Shown here piece by piece: positions 8,014 through 15,783 of a stretch of DNA of 64,000 nt. This DNA is from SIG622 sp045600125 (GTDB lineage: Bacteria; Bacillota; Clostridia; Oscillospirales; CAG-382). The stretch's first letter is position 1; every line of letters starts with the position of its first letter. The DNA is taken from NCBI GenBank assembly GCA_045600125.1, contig JAZRXH010000100.1:1-64000 (forward strand), read 5' to 3'. A program made the position numbers and the translations under genes. The notes under the pieces are model-generated. The model ran no database searches and had not been told where the DNA came from. It saw only the letters and a program-made list of their open reading frames with translations.

Positions 8014-9552
8014 TCAGCCGATCTTCGTAAAGACGGGAAGCACCTCCACGGGAGAGGGAACGGTGACGGTTTTTCCGCCGTCGTAGACTTCGCCCGTCGG
8101 TTCGTAGCGCCACGTGCCGCCGGGGAGACGGACTTCTTTTTCAAATTCGCCCTTATTCTGCACCGGGCATACAAGGGTATCATCCCCCAGCATGAAGCGG
8201 TCGGTGATCCTTTCAAAACCCTCGCCGGGGAAGACGTATTCGAGGTAGCGGATGATGGGCTCGCCGGTTTTTGCGGCATTCTCTGCCAGAGCCATGATCT
8301 TATCCATGTACTTTTCCCGAAGGGCAAGGCACTGCTTTACGATGCCGTAGGATTTTTCATCCAGAACCCGCCACGGCGCCGCCGAGAACTGGATCATGGG
8401 CATCAGCGTTGCCGCCTCGCAGTAGCGGACGATGAGCTCGTAATCGAGATCCTTCTTGCCCACAAAATCCGAGGCGCAGCCGCCGCCCACCATATCCGGC
8501 GCACCGAAGGCGTAGCCGATCAGCCCCTGACAGAGCATATCCGGGATGATCTCGCCGAAGCCGTCCTGCCGGTTCCAGGAATGACGCTTGTCCTGCAGAC
8601 GCTGGACGATCCGTGTGCCTGCATTTCTATACCCGGCACGGAATTCGTTATAGGGATAGTCGTATCCGAGAGAAGCCCACAGCCGTGCCTCGTCGCAGGG
8701 CGTCGTGGGAGCGTGCGTCACGTCCTCGTCACGGTAGAAATAGGTGTCGCCCGCATCGAACTTGAAGCCGGAAACGCCGTATTCCTTCACGAGAACGTCG
8801 CACTTGCCCTTGAACCATGCCATCGCCTCGGGATTCGTCAGATCGAGCACGGCGGAATGGCCGTTCCACCACTTGCAGATGTACGGCGTTTTGCCGTCGG
8901 GCTCCTTTATGAGAAGATCTTTTTTCAGAAGATCTCTGTATTCCGGGGAGTCGGGGCTCACGAAGGGACAGATCCAGAGCATCACCTTGAAGCCCAGCCC
9001 GGCAAGGTGCGCCATGCATTCCTTCGGGTGCGGGAATTTGCGAAGGTCGAATTCCCAGTTGCCGTAGTAGTTCGCCCACAGATCGTCGATCATGAGGACG
9101 CCGGGCTTTATGCCCTCCCGGACGAGGTTCTCGGCGTATTCGGTGATGCCCTTCTCGGTCTGCATGATGCCGAATTCCGCCCACGTGTTGAACTGGGGAG
9201 CGGTGATGAACTCATGGGGAGGAAGCTCGCCCGAGGCGGGGTAGAACTCCTTTGCCGCCGCAAGGCAGGCGCCCCGAAGATCGGTAAAGCCCTCACGAAG
9301 CACCGGCTCACAGCGCTTGGAGCTGACAGACAGAACGCCGTCCTTCGCCGTTACCGTCATACCCTCTTCGGCATAGAGGAACCGTCCCTTATTCGAGAGA
9401 AGCACGGGATTGCACTGGTTGCAGGTGGTGTGGGGCTCGGTGGACAGCGTGACGTCCGAGTCGGCACAAAGGGGCATGGTAAGCCCCTTTTGTACGAGAA
9501 GACCGTACCACGCTTCACCTTCAAGAAATCTGATTTCCATTGTCTTTTGCAT
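8014..9552 (-). CDS. GH31-family alpha-glycosidase
   Basis: 512 residues, no signal peptide. A short beta domain (about 1-115) precedes a TIM barrel with MIDDLWANYYGNWEFD, the nucleophile motif GFKFDAGD (Asp266), GFGEIIPDML and a final beta-sandwich. This is the shorter GH31 type related to MYORG and sulfoquinovosidase-like enzymes rather than the large YicI type. It should hydrolyse an alpha-linked glucoside, galactoside or similar oligosaccharide in the cytoplasm; the sugar cannot be read from sequence. AGGA lies 12 nt before the ATG; a second ATG four codons later is possible. It has its own promoter at 9606-9634. Confidence 0.82.
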   Translation of the reverse strand: MQKTMEIRFLEGEAWYGLLVQKGLTMPLCADSDVTLSTEPHTTCNQCNPVLLSNKGRFLYAEEGMTVTAKDGVLSVSSKRCEPVLREGFTDLRGACLAAAKEFYPASGELPPHEFITAPQFNTWAEFGIMQTEKGITEYAENLVREGIKPGVLMIDDLWANYYGNWEFDLRKFPHPKECMAHLAGLGFKVMLWICPFVSPDSPEYRDLLKKDLLIKEPDGKTPYICKWWNGHSAVLDLTNPEAMAWFKGKCDVLVKEYGVSGFKFDAGDTYFYRDEDVTHAPTTPCDEARLWASLGYDYPYNEFRAGYRNAGTRIVQRLQDKRHSWNRQDGFGEIIPDMLCQGLIGYAFGAPDMVGGGCASDFVGKKDLDYELIVRYCEAATLMPMIQFSAAPWRVLDEKSYGIVKQCLALREKYMDKIMALAENAAKTGEPIIRYLEYVFPGEGFERITDRFMLGDDTLVCPVQNKGEFEKEVRLPGGTWRYEPTGEVYDGGKTVTVPSPVEVLPVFTKIG

Positions 9553-9605
9553 ATTTTTATACGTCCTTTCGGCGAAATACCTTTGCGGTTATGCTTTACG
9601 GAAGT

Positions 9606-9634
9606 ATTTTACCATATTTTTCGGGGCGTGTAAA
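9606..9634 (-). promoter_or_regulatory. Promoter of the GH31 gene
   Basis: Minus strand TTTACA (9634-9629), 17-bp spacer, TAAAAT (9611-9606), about 55 bp before the start codon. Confidence 0.7.
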
Positions 9635-9714
9635 TAGGGAAAGCGACTATTTTCCGAAAGAACGTGAAACTTTGCATTAAAGTGTTCCCGTTCGTCCGTC
9701 CTGCCGGGAGACGC

Positions 9715-10140
9715 TCAGCGGCTTTGCCTTGCCGCACTTCTCCTCTTCGTCCTTTTCTTTTTGCGGGAAGCAAGAGACCCGAGAAAAGAGAAAAGCAGGA
9801 TCACGCCGCAGAGAAGAAGGGAAAAGGGGTCGTCCCTTTGAAGCGTTTCCTTCTCGAATATAAAGGACAGAAGAAAAAGAAGCAGAATCAGAAAAGCCGC
9901 CGTACCGAGAGTCGGGATGAGCTTCGGCGTCTCCGGACCGAGACACGCAAAGAGCGAAGCGAAAAACGCCGCCGCTGCCGCTATGACGGTCACCGAAGCC
10001 GGGACGGCGGCGCTCGGGTCGGGGAGGCGCATAAGTACAAAGGGGGAAAGGAGCACGAGCAGCACGAGCACCGACGTGCCGACGAAGATCCCCCGGAGGA
10101 TGGCTCTGAGAAGTACGGAACTGCCGCTTGTCTTTTTCAT
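9715..10140 (-). CDS. TIGR04086-like small membrane protein
   Basis: 141 residues with four predicted transmembrane segments (beginning ILRGIFVGTSVLVL, VTVIAAAAAFFASL, LGTAAFLILLLFLL and LLLCGVILLFSFL) and a basic tail ASRKKKRTKRRSA. Length, topology and position downstream of yajC fit the TIGR04086 family of Firmicutes, whose function is unknown. The ATG at 10140 has AAAGGA at 12-nt spacing; the longer frame upstream lacks support. A 660-bp hairpin-rich gap with a likely terminator separates it from yajC, so it may be transcribed on its own, though I found no convincing promoter. Confidence 0.65.
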   Translation of the reverse strand: MKKTSGSSVLLRAILRGIFVGTSVLVLLVLLSPFVLMRLPDPSAAVPASVTVIAAAAAFFASLFACLGPETPKLIPTLGTAAFLILLLFLLSFIFEKETLQRDDPFSLLLCGVILLFSFLGSLASRKKKRTKRRSAARQSR

Positions 10141-10422
10141 GGTGATGACCATTCCTTTCTGTAAGTCCGCATTTGTGCCGGTTTCCTTTGTGCGGCAAAG
10201 AAAATCCGGAGTCGGTTTATGCCCCCGAAAGGCACAAATGCATGTCTGAAAAAAGGTCTTTTTCAAACTTTTTTCCTTTCATTCACTACACCGAGTCGGG
10301 ACGGCTCCCGGACTGTCTTTTGGGTCTTTCGGTAATGTATATGAAGGGAGTACGGGAAATATGAATGGACGGGGCGATTTTCCGTCCTACATTCCGAGCG
10401 CACTATCCTCTAAAAAACAAAC

Positions 10423-10455
10423 CTCCGATGAAGTCGGCATTTGACTTCATCGGAG
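10423..10455 (-). terminator. Hairpin with T tract downstream of yajC (element hairpin H4)
   Basis: A 13-bp perfect stem, CTCCGATGAAGTC with GACTTCATCGGAG, 7-nt loop, followed on the minus strand by GTTTGTTTTTT. It looks like a Rho-independent terminator for the yajC transcript, and it is the same hairpin family as 61327-61357, 61495-61525 and 61566-61596. Confidence 0.65.
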
Positions 10456-10485
10456 AGGTAGAAACATACTATTTATGCTTTATCC

Positions 10486-10539
10486 ATGAGTTTGACCGCT
10501 TGAATATATGGCGGTCAAACGGGACAACAATCGGGCATC
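10486..10539 (-). repeat. Composite structured element, copy 3 core (diverged)
   Basis: Read on the minus strand, 54 bp from GATGCCCG to CTCAT matches copy 1 (61416-61469) at 43 of 54 positions. The internal stem is GTTTGACCGC with GCGGTCAAAC, against GTTTTGCCGC with GCGGCAAAAC in copy 1; two base pairs changed on both sides. Hairpin 10423-10455 follows, as the related hairpin follows copy 1. Confidence 0.75.
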
Positions 10540-10801
10540 GCATGTCGCAAGCGCCTCCCTTGGCGCATGCTCCATGCCAAAGTTTTCTTCGAAAACTTTC
10601 ACTCAGAGTGACTTCCGAATGTACCTAAAACAAACATCCGATGCGGCGTTGCTTTCTCACCGCATCGGACAGAAGACTATCACCCTTTATCCCTCAAAAA
10701 GAACTGCGGCAGTCCGTATGGACTGCCACCGAGTAAAAGTTTTCGCCCGCCTTTTTCAAAAGGCGGCGATGGGGGGTGGGGGCGAGCAGCCCCCAAAAAA
10801 C

Positions 10802-11194
10802 TTACTTTTTCATCTTAAAGGTAGCGGGCTTTTCGGCGGGCTTCTGTGCCTCGTTGACCTTCTTTTCGACGGAGCGGACAGCCCAGCGGCAGAACTTGAT
10901 CTTCGTGCGGTCGGAGCCGGTCTCGATGACAACGTATTCGTCACGGATGTTCACAACCTTGCCGACGATGCCGCCGATGGTGGTGATCTCGTCGCCGACC
11001 ATCAGATTGTCACGCATTTCGTTCTGTTCCTTTTCCTGCTTCTTCTGCGGACGGATGCCGATGAAGTAGAAAACGAGGATGATGACAACGGGGAGAGCAA
11101 GGGTGCTGATGAGCGAGCCGATGCCGGCGGCGGGAGCGCCCTCTGCGGCAGCGGGAGCCGTGTCAAGTGTCAAAAAGAGATTTGCAAAGTTCAT
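10802..11194 (-). CDS. yajC: YajC, Sec translocase accessory subunit
   Basis: 130 residues. An N-terminal segment rich in Ala/Gly leads to one transmembrane helix (about 27-48, ending FYFIGIRPQKKQEKE, the YajC signature), then the cytoplasmic beta domain MVGDEITTIGGIVGKVVNIRDEYVVIETGSD written here as short motifs MVGDEITTIGG and YVVIETG. The tail is Lys-rich. YajC associates with SecDF and supports protein export. GGAGG lies 7 nt before the ATG. It has its own promoter and is not followed by secD within the window. Confidence 0.95.
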   Translation of the reverse strand: MNFANLFLTLDTAPAAAEGAPAAGIGSLISTLALPVVIILVFYFIGIRPQKKQEKEQNEMRDNLMVGDEITTIGGIVGKVVNIRDEYVVIETGSDRTKIKFCRWAVRSVEKKVNEAQKPAEKPATFKMKK

Positions 11195-11249
11195 TTAAGA
11201 TTCCTCCATAAGTCGGTATTGGGGCAAGAATTTTGCCCACATTGCCGTT

Positions 11250-11278
11250 ATTTTACCACAGAACGCAAGAGAATGCAA
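11250..11278 (-). promoter_or_regulatory. Promoter of yajC
   Basis: Minus strand TTGCAT (11278-11273), 17-bp spacer, TAAAAT (11255-11250). A short GGGCAA...TTGCCC hairpin lies in the leader around 11222-11238. Confidence 0.65.
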
Positions 11279-11300
11279 CATTTATTTGTAAATACTGCGT

Positions 11301-12227
11301 TTACATCTGCTTTTCGTTTCCTGACGGCTTTGACGGTTTTCCGGGATACAGCTCGCTGAAGATCAGCGCCCCCAGAACGAGCACCGCTCCGACGATTCCC
11401 GCCGGGCTCATCTTTTCCCCGAGAAGCAGCGCCGAAAGGATGATCGCCGAAATGGGATCGAGATAGCTGAACAGCGCCGCCGTCTGTACCGGGAGCTTGT
11501 CCAGCGACCCGAAGTACAGCGCATAGCAGATGCCGGTGTGGAAGACGCCCACAAAAGCAATAAGAAAGATCTCAAGCCCCGAGATCCCGCTGCCCCACGG
11601 ATCCTTTGTCAAAAACAGATACGGCAGGATGACAAGCCCCGCACAGAACAGCTGTACCATCGTCTTGTCGTACGCCGATATACCGGATATCTTCTTGTTC
11701 ATGAGAACGACGCTTGCATAGAGCGCCGCCGCACCGAGACCGAGAAGAATGCCTTTGGCTGAGGAGCCCTCCGGAAGTCCCGTGTCGAAAACGCCGGAAA
11801 CGAGCACCATGCCGAACAGCGCCGCCCCGACGCACAGGAGCTTTACCGGCGTCAGCTTTTCACGGAACAAGAGAGGCGATACAAGGATCACGGCAATCGG
11901 CGCCATGTAGTAGCACAGCGTCGCCACCGCTACGCTCGTATAGTTGTAGGCTTCAAATAAAAGGATCCAGTTGAAGCCGATGAAGGCTCCCGAAATGACG
12001 AGGAGCAGGAGGTTTTTCTTTATGTCGGAAAAGGATATCCGGATCTTCCGAAGAAGACAGAACAGCACGAGAAAGAAGCCGCCGATGAGTCCCCTTGCCA
12101 TGGCGAGGAAGGCGGAGGAGGTGCCGATGTGCCGCCGGAAGATGCCGATGGTGCCGAAGGCGAGCATGGCGATCAGAAGCTGCGTCATACTGCCGGTCAT
12201 GCTGCCGTTTTTTTCTGTTTTTTTCAT
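11301..12227 (-). CDS. EamA-family (DMT) transporter
   Basis: 308 residues with about ten hydrophobic helices arranged as two EamA repeats, each ending in the family pattern (first PIAVILVSPLLFREKLT, second YLDPISAIILSALLLGE). Drug/metabolite-transporter members export or import small metabolites such as amino acids or nucleosides; the substrate cannot be told. It begins 13 bp after the tgt stop and is likely the last gene of the mutS-mutL-tgt run. No motif links it to tgt function; co-location may be incidental. Confidence 0.88.
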   Translation of the reverse strand: MKKTEKNGSMTGSMTQLLIAMLAFGTIGIFRRHIGTSSAFLAMARGLIGGFFLVLFCLLRKIRISFSDIKKNLLLLVISGAFIGFNWILLFEAYNYTSVAVATLCYYMAPIAVILVSPLLFREKLTPVKLLCVGAALFGMVLVSGVFDTGLPEGSSAKGILLGLGAAALYASVVLMNKKISGISAYDKTMVQLFCAGLVILPYLFLTKDPWGSGISGLEIFLIAFVGVFHTGICYALYFGSLDKLPVQTAALFSYLDPISAIILSALLLGEKMSPAGIVGAVLVLGALIFSELYPGKPSKPSGNEKQM

Positions 12228-12240
12228 AGCGGTTCTTTTC

Positions 12241-13377
12241 TCAGTCGTCGACTCTCTCGCCGAGCTTTTCCACGTATTCGTTGTAGAAGCTCTCCCAGCG
12301 GTCTTCGTCGAGAGCCTCCCGGATCTTTTCCATCAGCTCGTTGTAGAAGTAGAGATTGTGGAGAACGCACAGACGCATGGCGAGCATTTCCCTTGCCTTG
12401 AAGAGGTGCCGTATGTACGCCCTCGAATAGTTCCGGCAGACGGGACAGTCACAGTCCGGATCGAGAGGCCTCGGATCCCGCTCGTACTTGTTGTTGTTCA
12501 GGTTCATGTGTCCGCGCCAGGTGAAGAGATTGCCGTGCCTTGCGTTTCTCGACGGCATCACGCAGTCAAAAAAGTCCACGCCCCGGTTCACCGCCTCGAG
12601 GATGTTCACGGGAGTGCCTACGCCCATGAGATAGCGGGGCTTGTCCTTGGGAGCGAAGGGCTCTACCTCCTCGATGATGTGATACATCACCTCCGCCGGC
12701 TCGCCTACCGCAAGACCGCCGATGGCGTAGCCGTCCAGCCCCAGCTCGGCGATCTGCTTCATGTGATTGACACGGAGATCGTCGTAGGTCGCACCCTGAT
12801 TGATGCCGAAGAGCATCTGACGGGGATTGATGGCGCCCTCGGCGGCGTTGTTCTTTGCCACCTCGTCCCGGCAGATCTTCAGCCACCTCGTGGTGCGCTC
12901 GCAGGAAGCCTTGGCGTAGTTGTACTCGGCGGGGTTCTTGACGCACTCGTCGAACGCCATGGCAATGGTGGAGCCGAGATTCGCCTGGATCTTCATGCTC
13001 TCCTTCGGACCCATAAAGATCCGCTTGCCGTCCATGTGGGACTGGAAGGTCACGCCCTCCTCGGTGATCTTGCGGAGCGTCGCAAGGGAAAACACCTGAA
13101 ATCCGCCGCTGTCGGTGAGGATGGGACCGTCCCAGTTGAAAAACTTGTGAAGACCGCCGAGATCCCGGATGAGCTCGTCGCCCGGTCTTATGTGGAGATG
13201 ATAGGTGTTGGAAAGCTCCACCTGACACTTGATCTCACGCAGATCCATGGTGGAAACGCCGCCCTTGATCGCCGCCGAGGTGCCGACGTTCATGAAGACC
13301 GGCGTCTGGATCACGCCGTGGGGAGTGTGGAATTCGCCTCTGCGGGCTCTGCCCGACTGTTTTTTGAGAATAAACAT
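12241..13377 (-). CDS. tgt: tRNA-guanine transglycosylase
   Basis: 378 residues, the usual bacterial length. The nucleophile region DSGGFQVFSL, the substrate segment AFDECV and the zinc site CDCPVCRNYSR...H are present. It exchanges guanine 34 for preQ1 in tRNAs for Asp, Asn, His and Tyr, a step of queuosine synthesis. It lies 43 bp after mutL with AAAGGA 11 nt before the ATG. queA, often beside tgt, is not in the window. Confidence 0.97.
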   Translation of the reverse strand: MFILKKQSGRARRGEFHTPHGVIQTPVFMNVGTSAAIKGGVSTMDLREIKCQVELSNTYHLHIRPGDELIRDLGGLHKFFNWDGPILTDSGGFQVFSLATLRKITEEGVTFQSHMDGKRIFMGPKESMKIQANLGSTIAMAFDECVKNPAEYNYAKASCERTTRWLKICRDEVAKNNAAEGAINPRQMLFGINQGATYDDLRVNHMKQIAELGLDGYAIGGLAVGEPAEVMYHIIEEVEPFAPKDKPRYLMGVGTPVNILEAVNRGVDFFDCVMPSRNARHGNLFTWRGHMNLNNNKYERDPRPLDPDCDCPVCRNYSRAYIRHLFKAREMLAMRLCVLHNLYFYNELMEKIREALDEDRWESFYNEYVEKLGERVDD

Positions 13378-13420
13378 ACCTGCTCTGTTCCTTTGCTTTA
13401 TGATAATGTATTTTTGTCAT

Positions 13421-15742
13421 TTACGTGCGGGAGAACATCCTGTCCAGCTTCGACTTCGGGAACTCCACGATGACCGGCCGCCCGTGAGGACAGTACAGCA
13501 CCGCTTCGTCCGAGAACACGATGTCGGCGATCATCGCCGAGGACAGCTTCGAGGTTTTGGTGCCCGCCTTGATCGCCGCCTTGCAGGAAGCGGTGTACAG
13601 CGCCCGGTCGAAGATGTCGCCGATGGCACGTCCGCCTGCCCGTGCGATCTGACCCGCCAGATACACGAAGACGTCCGCCGCCTCCGAGTCGCAAAGCTCG
13701 GCGGGAATGCCCCGCAGAAGGATCGTGCCCACGCCGAATTCCTCGAAGACATAGCCTACGTTCTCGAGATATTCGCCGTTTTCGGACAGAGCGATGGATT
13801 CCTCCGCCGATACGTTCACCGTGATGGGAAGGAGAAGAAGCTGGGTGCCGCCGTCCTTTTTGCCCTTGCGGAGCGATTCGTAAATGATGCGCTCGTGGGC
13901 GGCGTGCTTATCAATGACGGTCAGCGTGTTGTTCCGTTCCACGAGGATGTAGGAGTTGAAGACCTCGCCGATGACCGTGATCCCGGTCTTCATCCGCTTC
14001 AGAAGCTCGCCCTGCGTGTCGCTGTCGGAAACGCCGGCAAAAGGAGCCGCTGCGGGCTTCCCGCCGCTTTCCGGTACGCTGTCAAAGAGCGAAAGCTCGA
14101 AGGCGGTGTATTTTCGGTCATCACCTTGCCCGCCCGATTTTTCGGCGCTTCCCGAAGAAGCCCCGGCGCAGAGCCCGCTTGGCTTATCCGCTTCGGCGCT
14201 CTTTTCGGGGGAGCCGTTATCGTTACCCGGCACAGAGGCGGAGGAGGGAGTCCCGGCTTCGTCTTTGCCTGCGTTTTTGCTTCCGGTTTCGGTTCCGGTT
14301 TCGTGCCCGTTTTCATCCCCGCTTTCTTCCGAAAGGGGAGAGGAAAGGGCGGCGTTTTCCGCTTTTTCAAAGGGAAGTCCCAAGGCGGAGGCAGACGCCT
14401 TTTCCTCTGTGTACCTGCCTTCTGCCCCTTCGGCAGACGGAACCCCCTGCTTTTTTAGGGGCACGTCCTCGTCGCCGGGAAGAGGAACCGCAAAAGAGGC
14501 GCCGTCCTCCGCCGCTTTTCTTGCCGCATCGCCGTATTCGGCGGCACTGCCGGGATCGGGAAGAGAAACGATGCCGTTATCCGAGATCAGCTCCGGCGGC
14601 TTTGCCATCGCCGCATCGAAAACCGAGCTTTCCTTTGCCGAGTCGTTGATGATCGCCTTTTCCGGCTCGTGCAGCTTGTCGGAGGTGAATTTTGCCGCCT
14701 TCGGAGGCTCGTATAGCGCAAAGGGATCTTCTGCCTCGGGAGCGAAGGAGGCGATGCCCCTTGAGAGGGCGTTGCGCACGGCGTACATCACCGCCTCGAA
14801 GACCGGTCGTTCGTTGGTGAATTTGACCTCCAGCTTTGCCGGATGGATGTTGATGTCCACAAGACGGAAGTCCAGCTTGATAAAAAGCACGCAGGCGGGA
14901 AATTTCCCGATGGGACAGAAGCTCTTGAAGCCCTCCTCAAGACCCGCCGCCATGGTGCCGGACTTTATGTATCGCTCGTTGATGAAGAAATTCTGCATAT
15001 TGCGGTTGGGACGGGCGATCTCGGGTTTTCCGATGAAGCCCGTGACCTCCACGCCGCCGAAGGTGTAGTCCACCGCCAGCGTATGCTCGCAGAATTCCCG
15101 CCCGAGCGTGGCGTAAACGGCGCTTTTCAGCTTGCCGTCTCCCGGTGTTTTCAGCTTTACGCCGCCGTCGCAGAGAAGGGTCACGGCAATGCCCGGCTTT
15201 GACAGAGCGAACTTCTCCGCCACCGCCGCCACCGCCTTCGTCTCGGATACGTCACGGCGCAGAAATTTCCTTCTGGCGGGGACGTTTTCAAACAGATCCT
15301 CGGCGATGATGGTCGTGCCCACGGGACAGCCGGTCTCGGTGATGCTCTTTTTCTCTCCGAACTCCGCTTCAAAATACGTTCCGCTCGCATCCTCGGCACG
15401 TCTTGTCATGATCCGCAGCCTTGTGACCGCCGCAATGGCGGCAAGGGCTTCGCCCCGGAAGCCCAGGGTGGAGATGGCTTCCAGATCGTCCTTCGTCCGG
15501 ATCTTGCTCGTCGCATGGCGAAGGATGCAGACCGGCACGTCCTCGGCGGAAATGCCGCAGCCGTTGTCGCTGACACGGATGTAGGTGCTCCCGCCGTTTT
15601 TGATCTCTACCGTTATTTTGGTCGCCCCGGCGTCGGCGCTGTTTTCAAGCAGCTCCTTGATGGCGCTGGACGGTCTTTCCACGACCTCGCCCGCCGCAAT
15701 TAGATTGGCGGTGTGCCTGTCGAGTACGTTTATGATTCCTAT
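13421..15742 (-). CDS. mutL: DNA mismatch repair protein MutL, AUA start
   Basis: 773 residues if read from ATA at 15742. GHKL ATPase domain: IAAGEVVERP, ELLENSADAG, DNGCGI, TLGFRGEAL. A long low-complexity acidic linker (about 340-580) follows, then the C-terminal dimerisation/endonuclease domain with DKHAAHERIIYE, ACKAAIKAG and CPHGRPV, so this is a nicking-type MutL. The first ordinary start (GTG at 15682) would delete the invariant GIINVLDRHTANLIAAGEV. The frame is closed by TGA two codons before the ATA, and GAGGTGATC, a 9-nt match to the 16S 3' end, precedes it by 4 nt. It follows mutS by 41 bp. Confidence 0.93.
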   Translation of the reverse strand: MGIINVLDRHTANLIAAGEVVERPSSAIKELLENSADAGATKITVEIKNGGSTYIRVSDNGCGISAEDVPVCILRHATSKIRTKDDLEAISTLGFRGEALAAIAAVTRLRIMTRRAEDASGTYFEAEFGEKKSITETGCPVGTTIIAEDLFENVPARRKFLRRDVSETKAVAAVAEKFALSKPGIAVTLLCDGGVKLKTPGDGKLKSAVYATLGREFCEHTLAVDYTFGGVEVTGFIGKPEIARPNRNMQNFFINERYIKSGTMAAGLEEGFKSFCPIGKFPACVLFIKLDFRLVDINIHPAKLEVKFTNERPVFEAVMYAVRNALSRGIASFAPEAEDPFALYEPPKAAKFTSDKLHEPEKAIINDSAKESSVFDAAMAKPPELISDNGIVSLPDPGSAAEYGDAARKAAEDGASFAVPLPGDEDVPLKKQGVPSAEGAEGRYTEEKASASALGLPFEKAENAALSSPLSEESGDENGHETGTETGSKNAGKDEAGTPSSASVPGNDNGSPEKSAEADKPSGLCAGASSGSAEKSGGQGDDRKYTAFELSLFDSVPESGGKPAAAPFAGVSDSDTQGELLKRMKTGITVIGEVFNSYILVERNNTLTVIDKHAAHERIIYESLRKGKKDGGTQLLLLPITVNVSAEESIALSENGEYLENVGYVFEEFGVGTILLRGIPAELCDSEAADVFVYLAGQIARAGGRAIGDIFDRALYTASCKAAIKAGTKTSKLSSAMIADIVFSDEAVLYCPHGRPVIVEFPKSKLDRMFSRT

Positions 15743-15783
15743 TTTCGATCACCTCGCACGTGAAAAATGAGGTTTTAGTCAGG

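Larger units (their letters stand above)
10141..10801. repeat. Non-coding hairpin-rich gap between yajC and the TIGR04086-like gene
   Basis: 661 bp with no credible gene. It holds at least six strong inverted repeats: 10423-10455, 10490-10520, 10579-10599, 10637-10669, 10708-10727 and around 10748-10766. The segment 10423-10539, read on the minus strand, is a diverged copy of the composite element between truA and the DUF5711 gene. The segment 10736-10765 is identical over 30 bp to 61634-61663, but inverted relative to the element. The flanking genes are both on the minus strand, so the element is oriented with transcription. Confidence 0.8.

Noticed and set aside
10508..11359. A 283-codon plus-strand open frame across the gap and yajC
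   Set aside because: It runs antisense through yajC and through hairpin repeats. yajC on the other strand has motifs, ribosome site and promoter.
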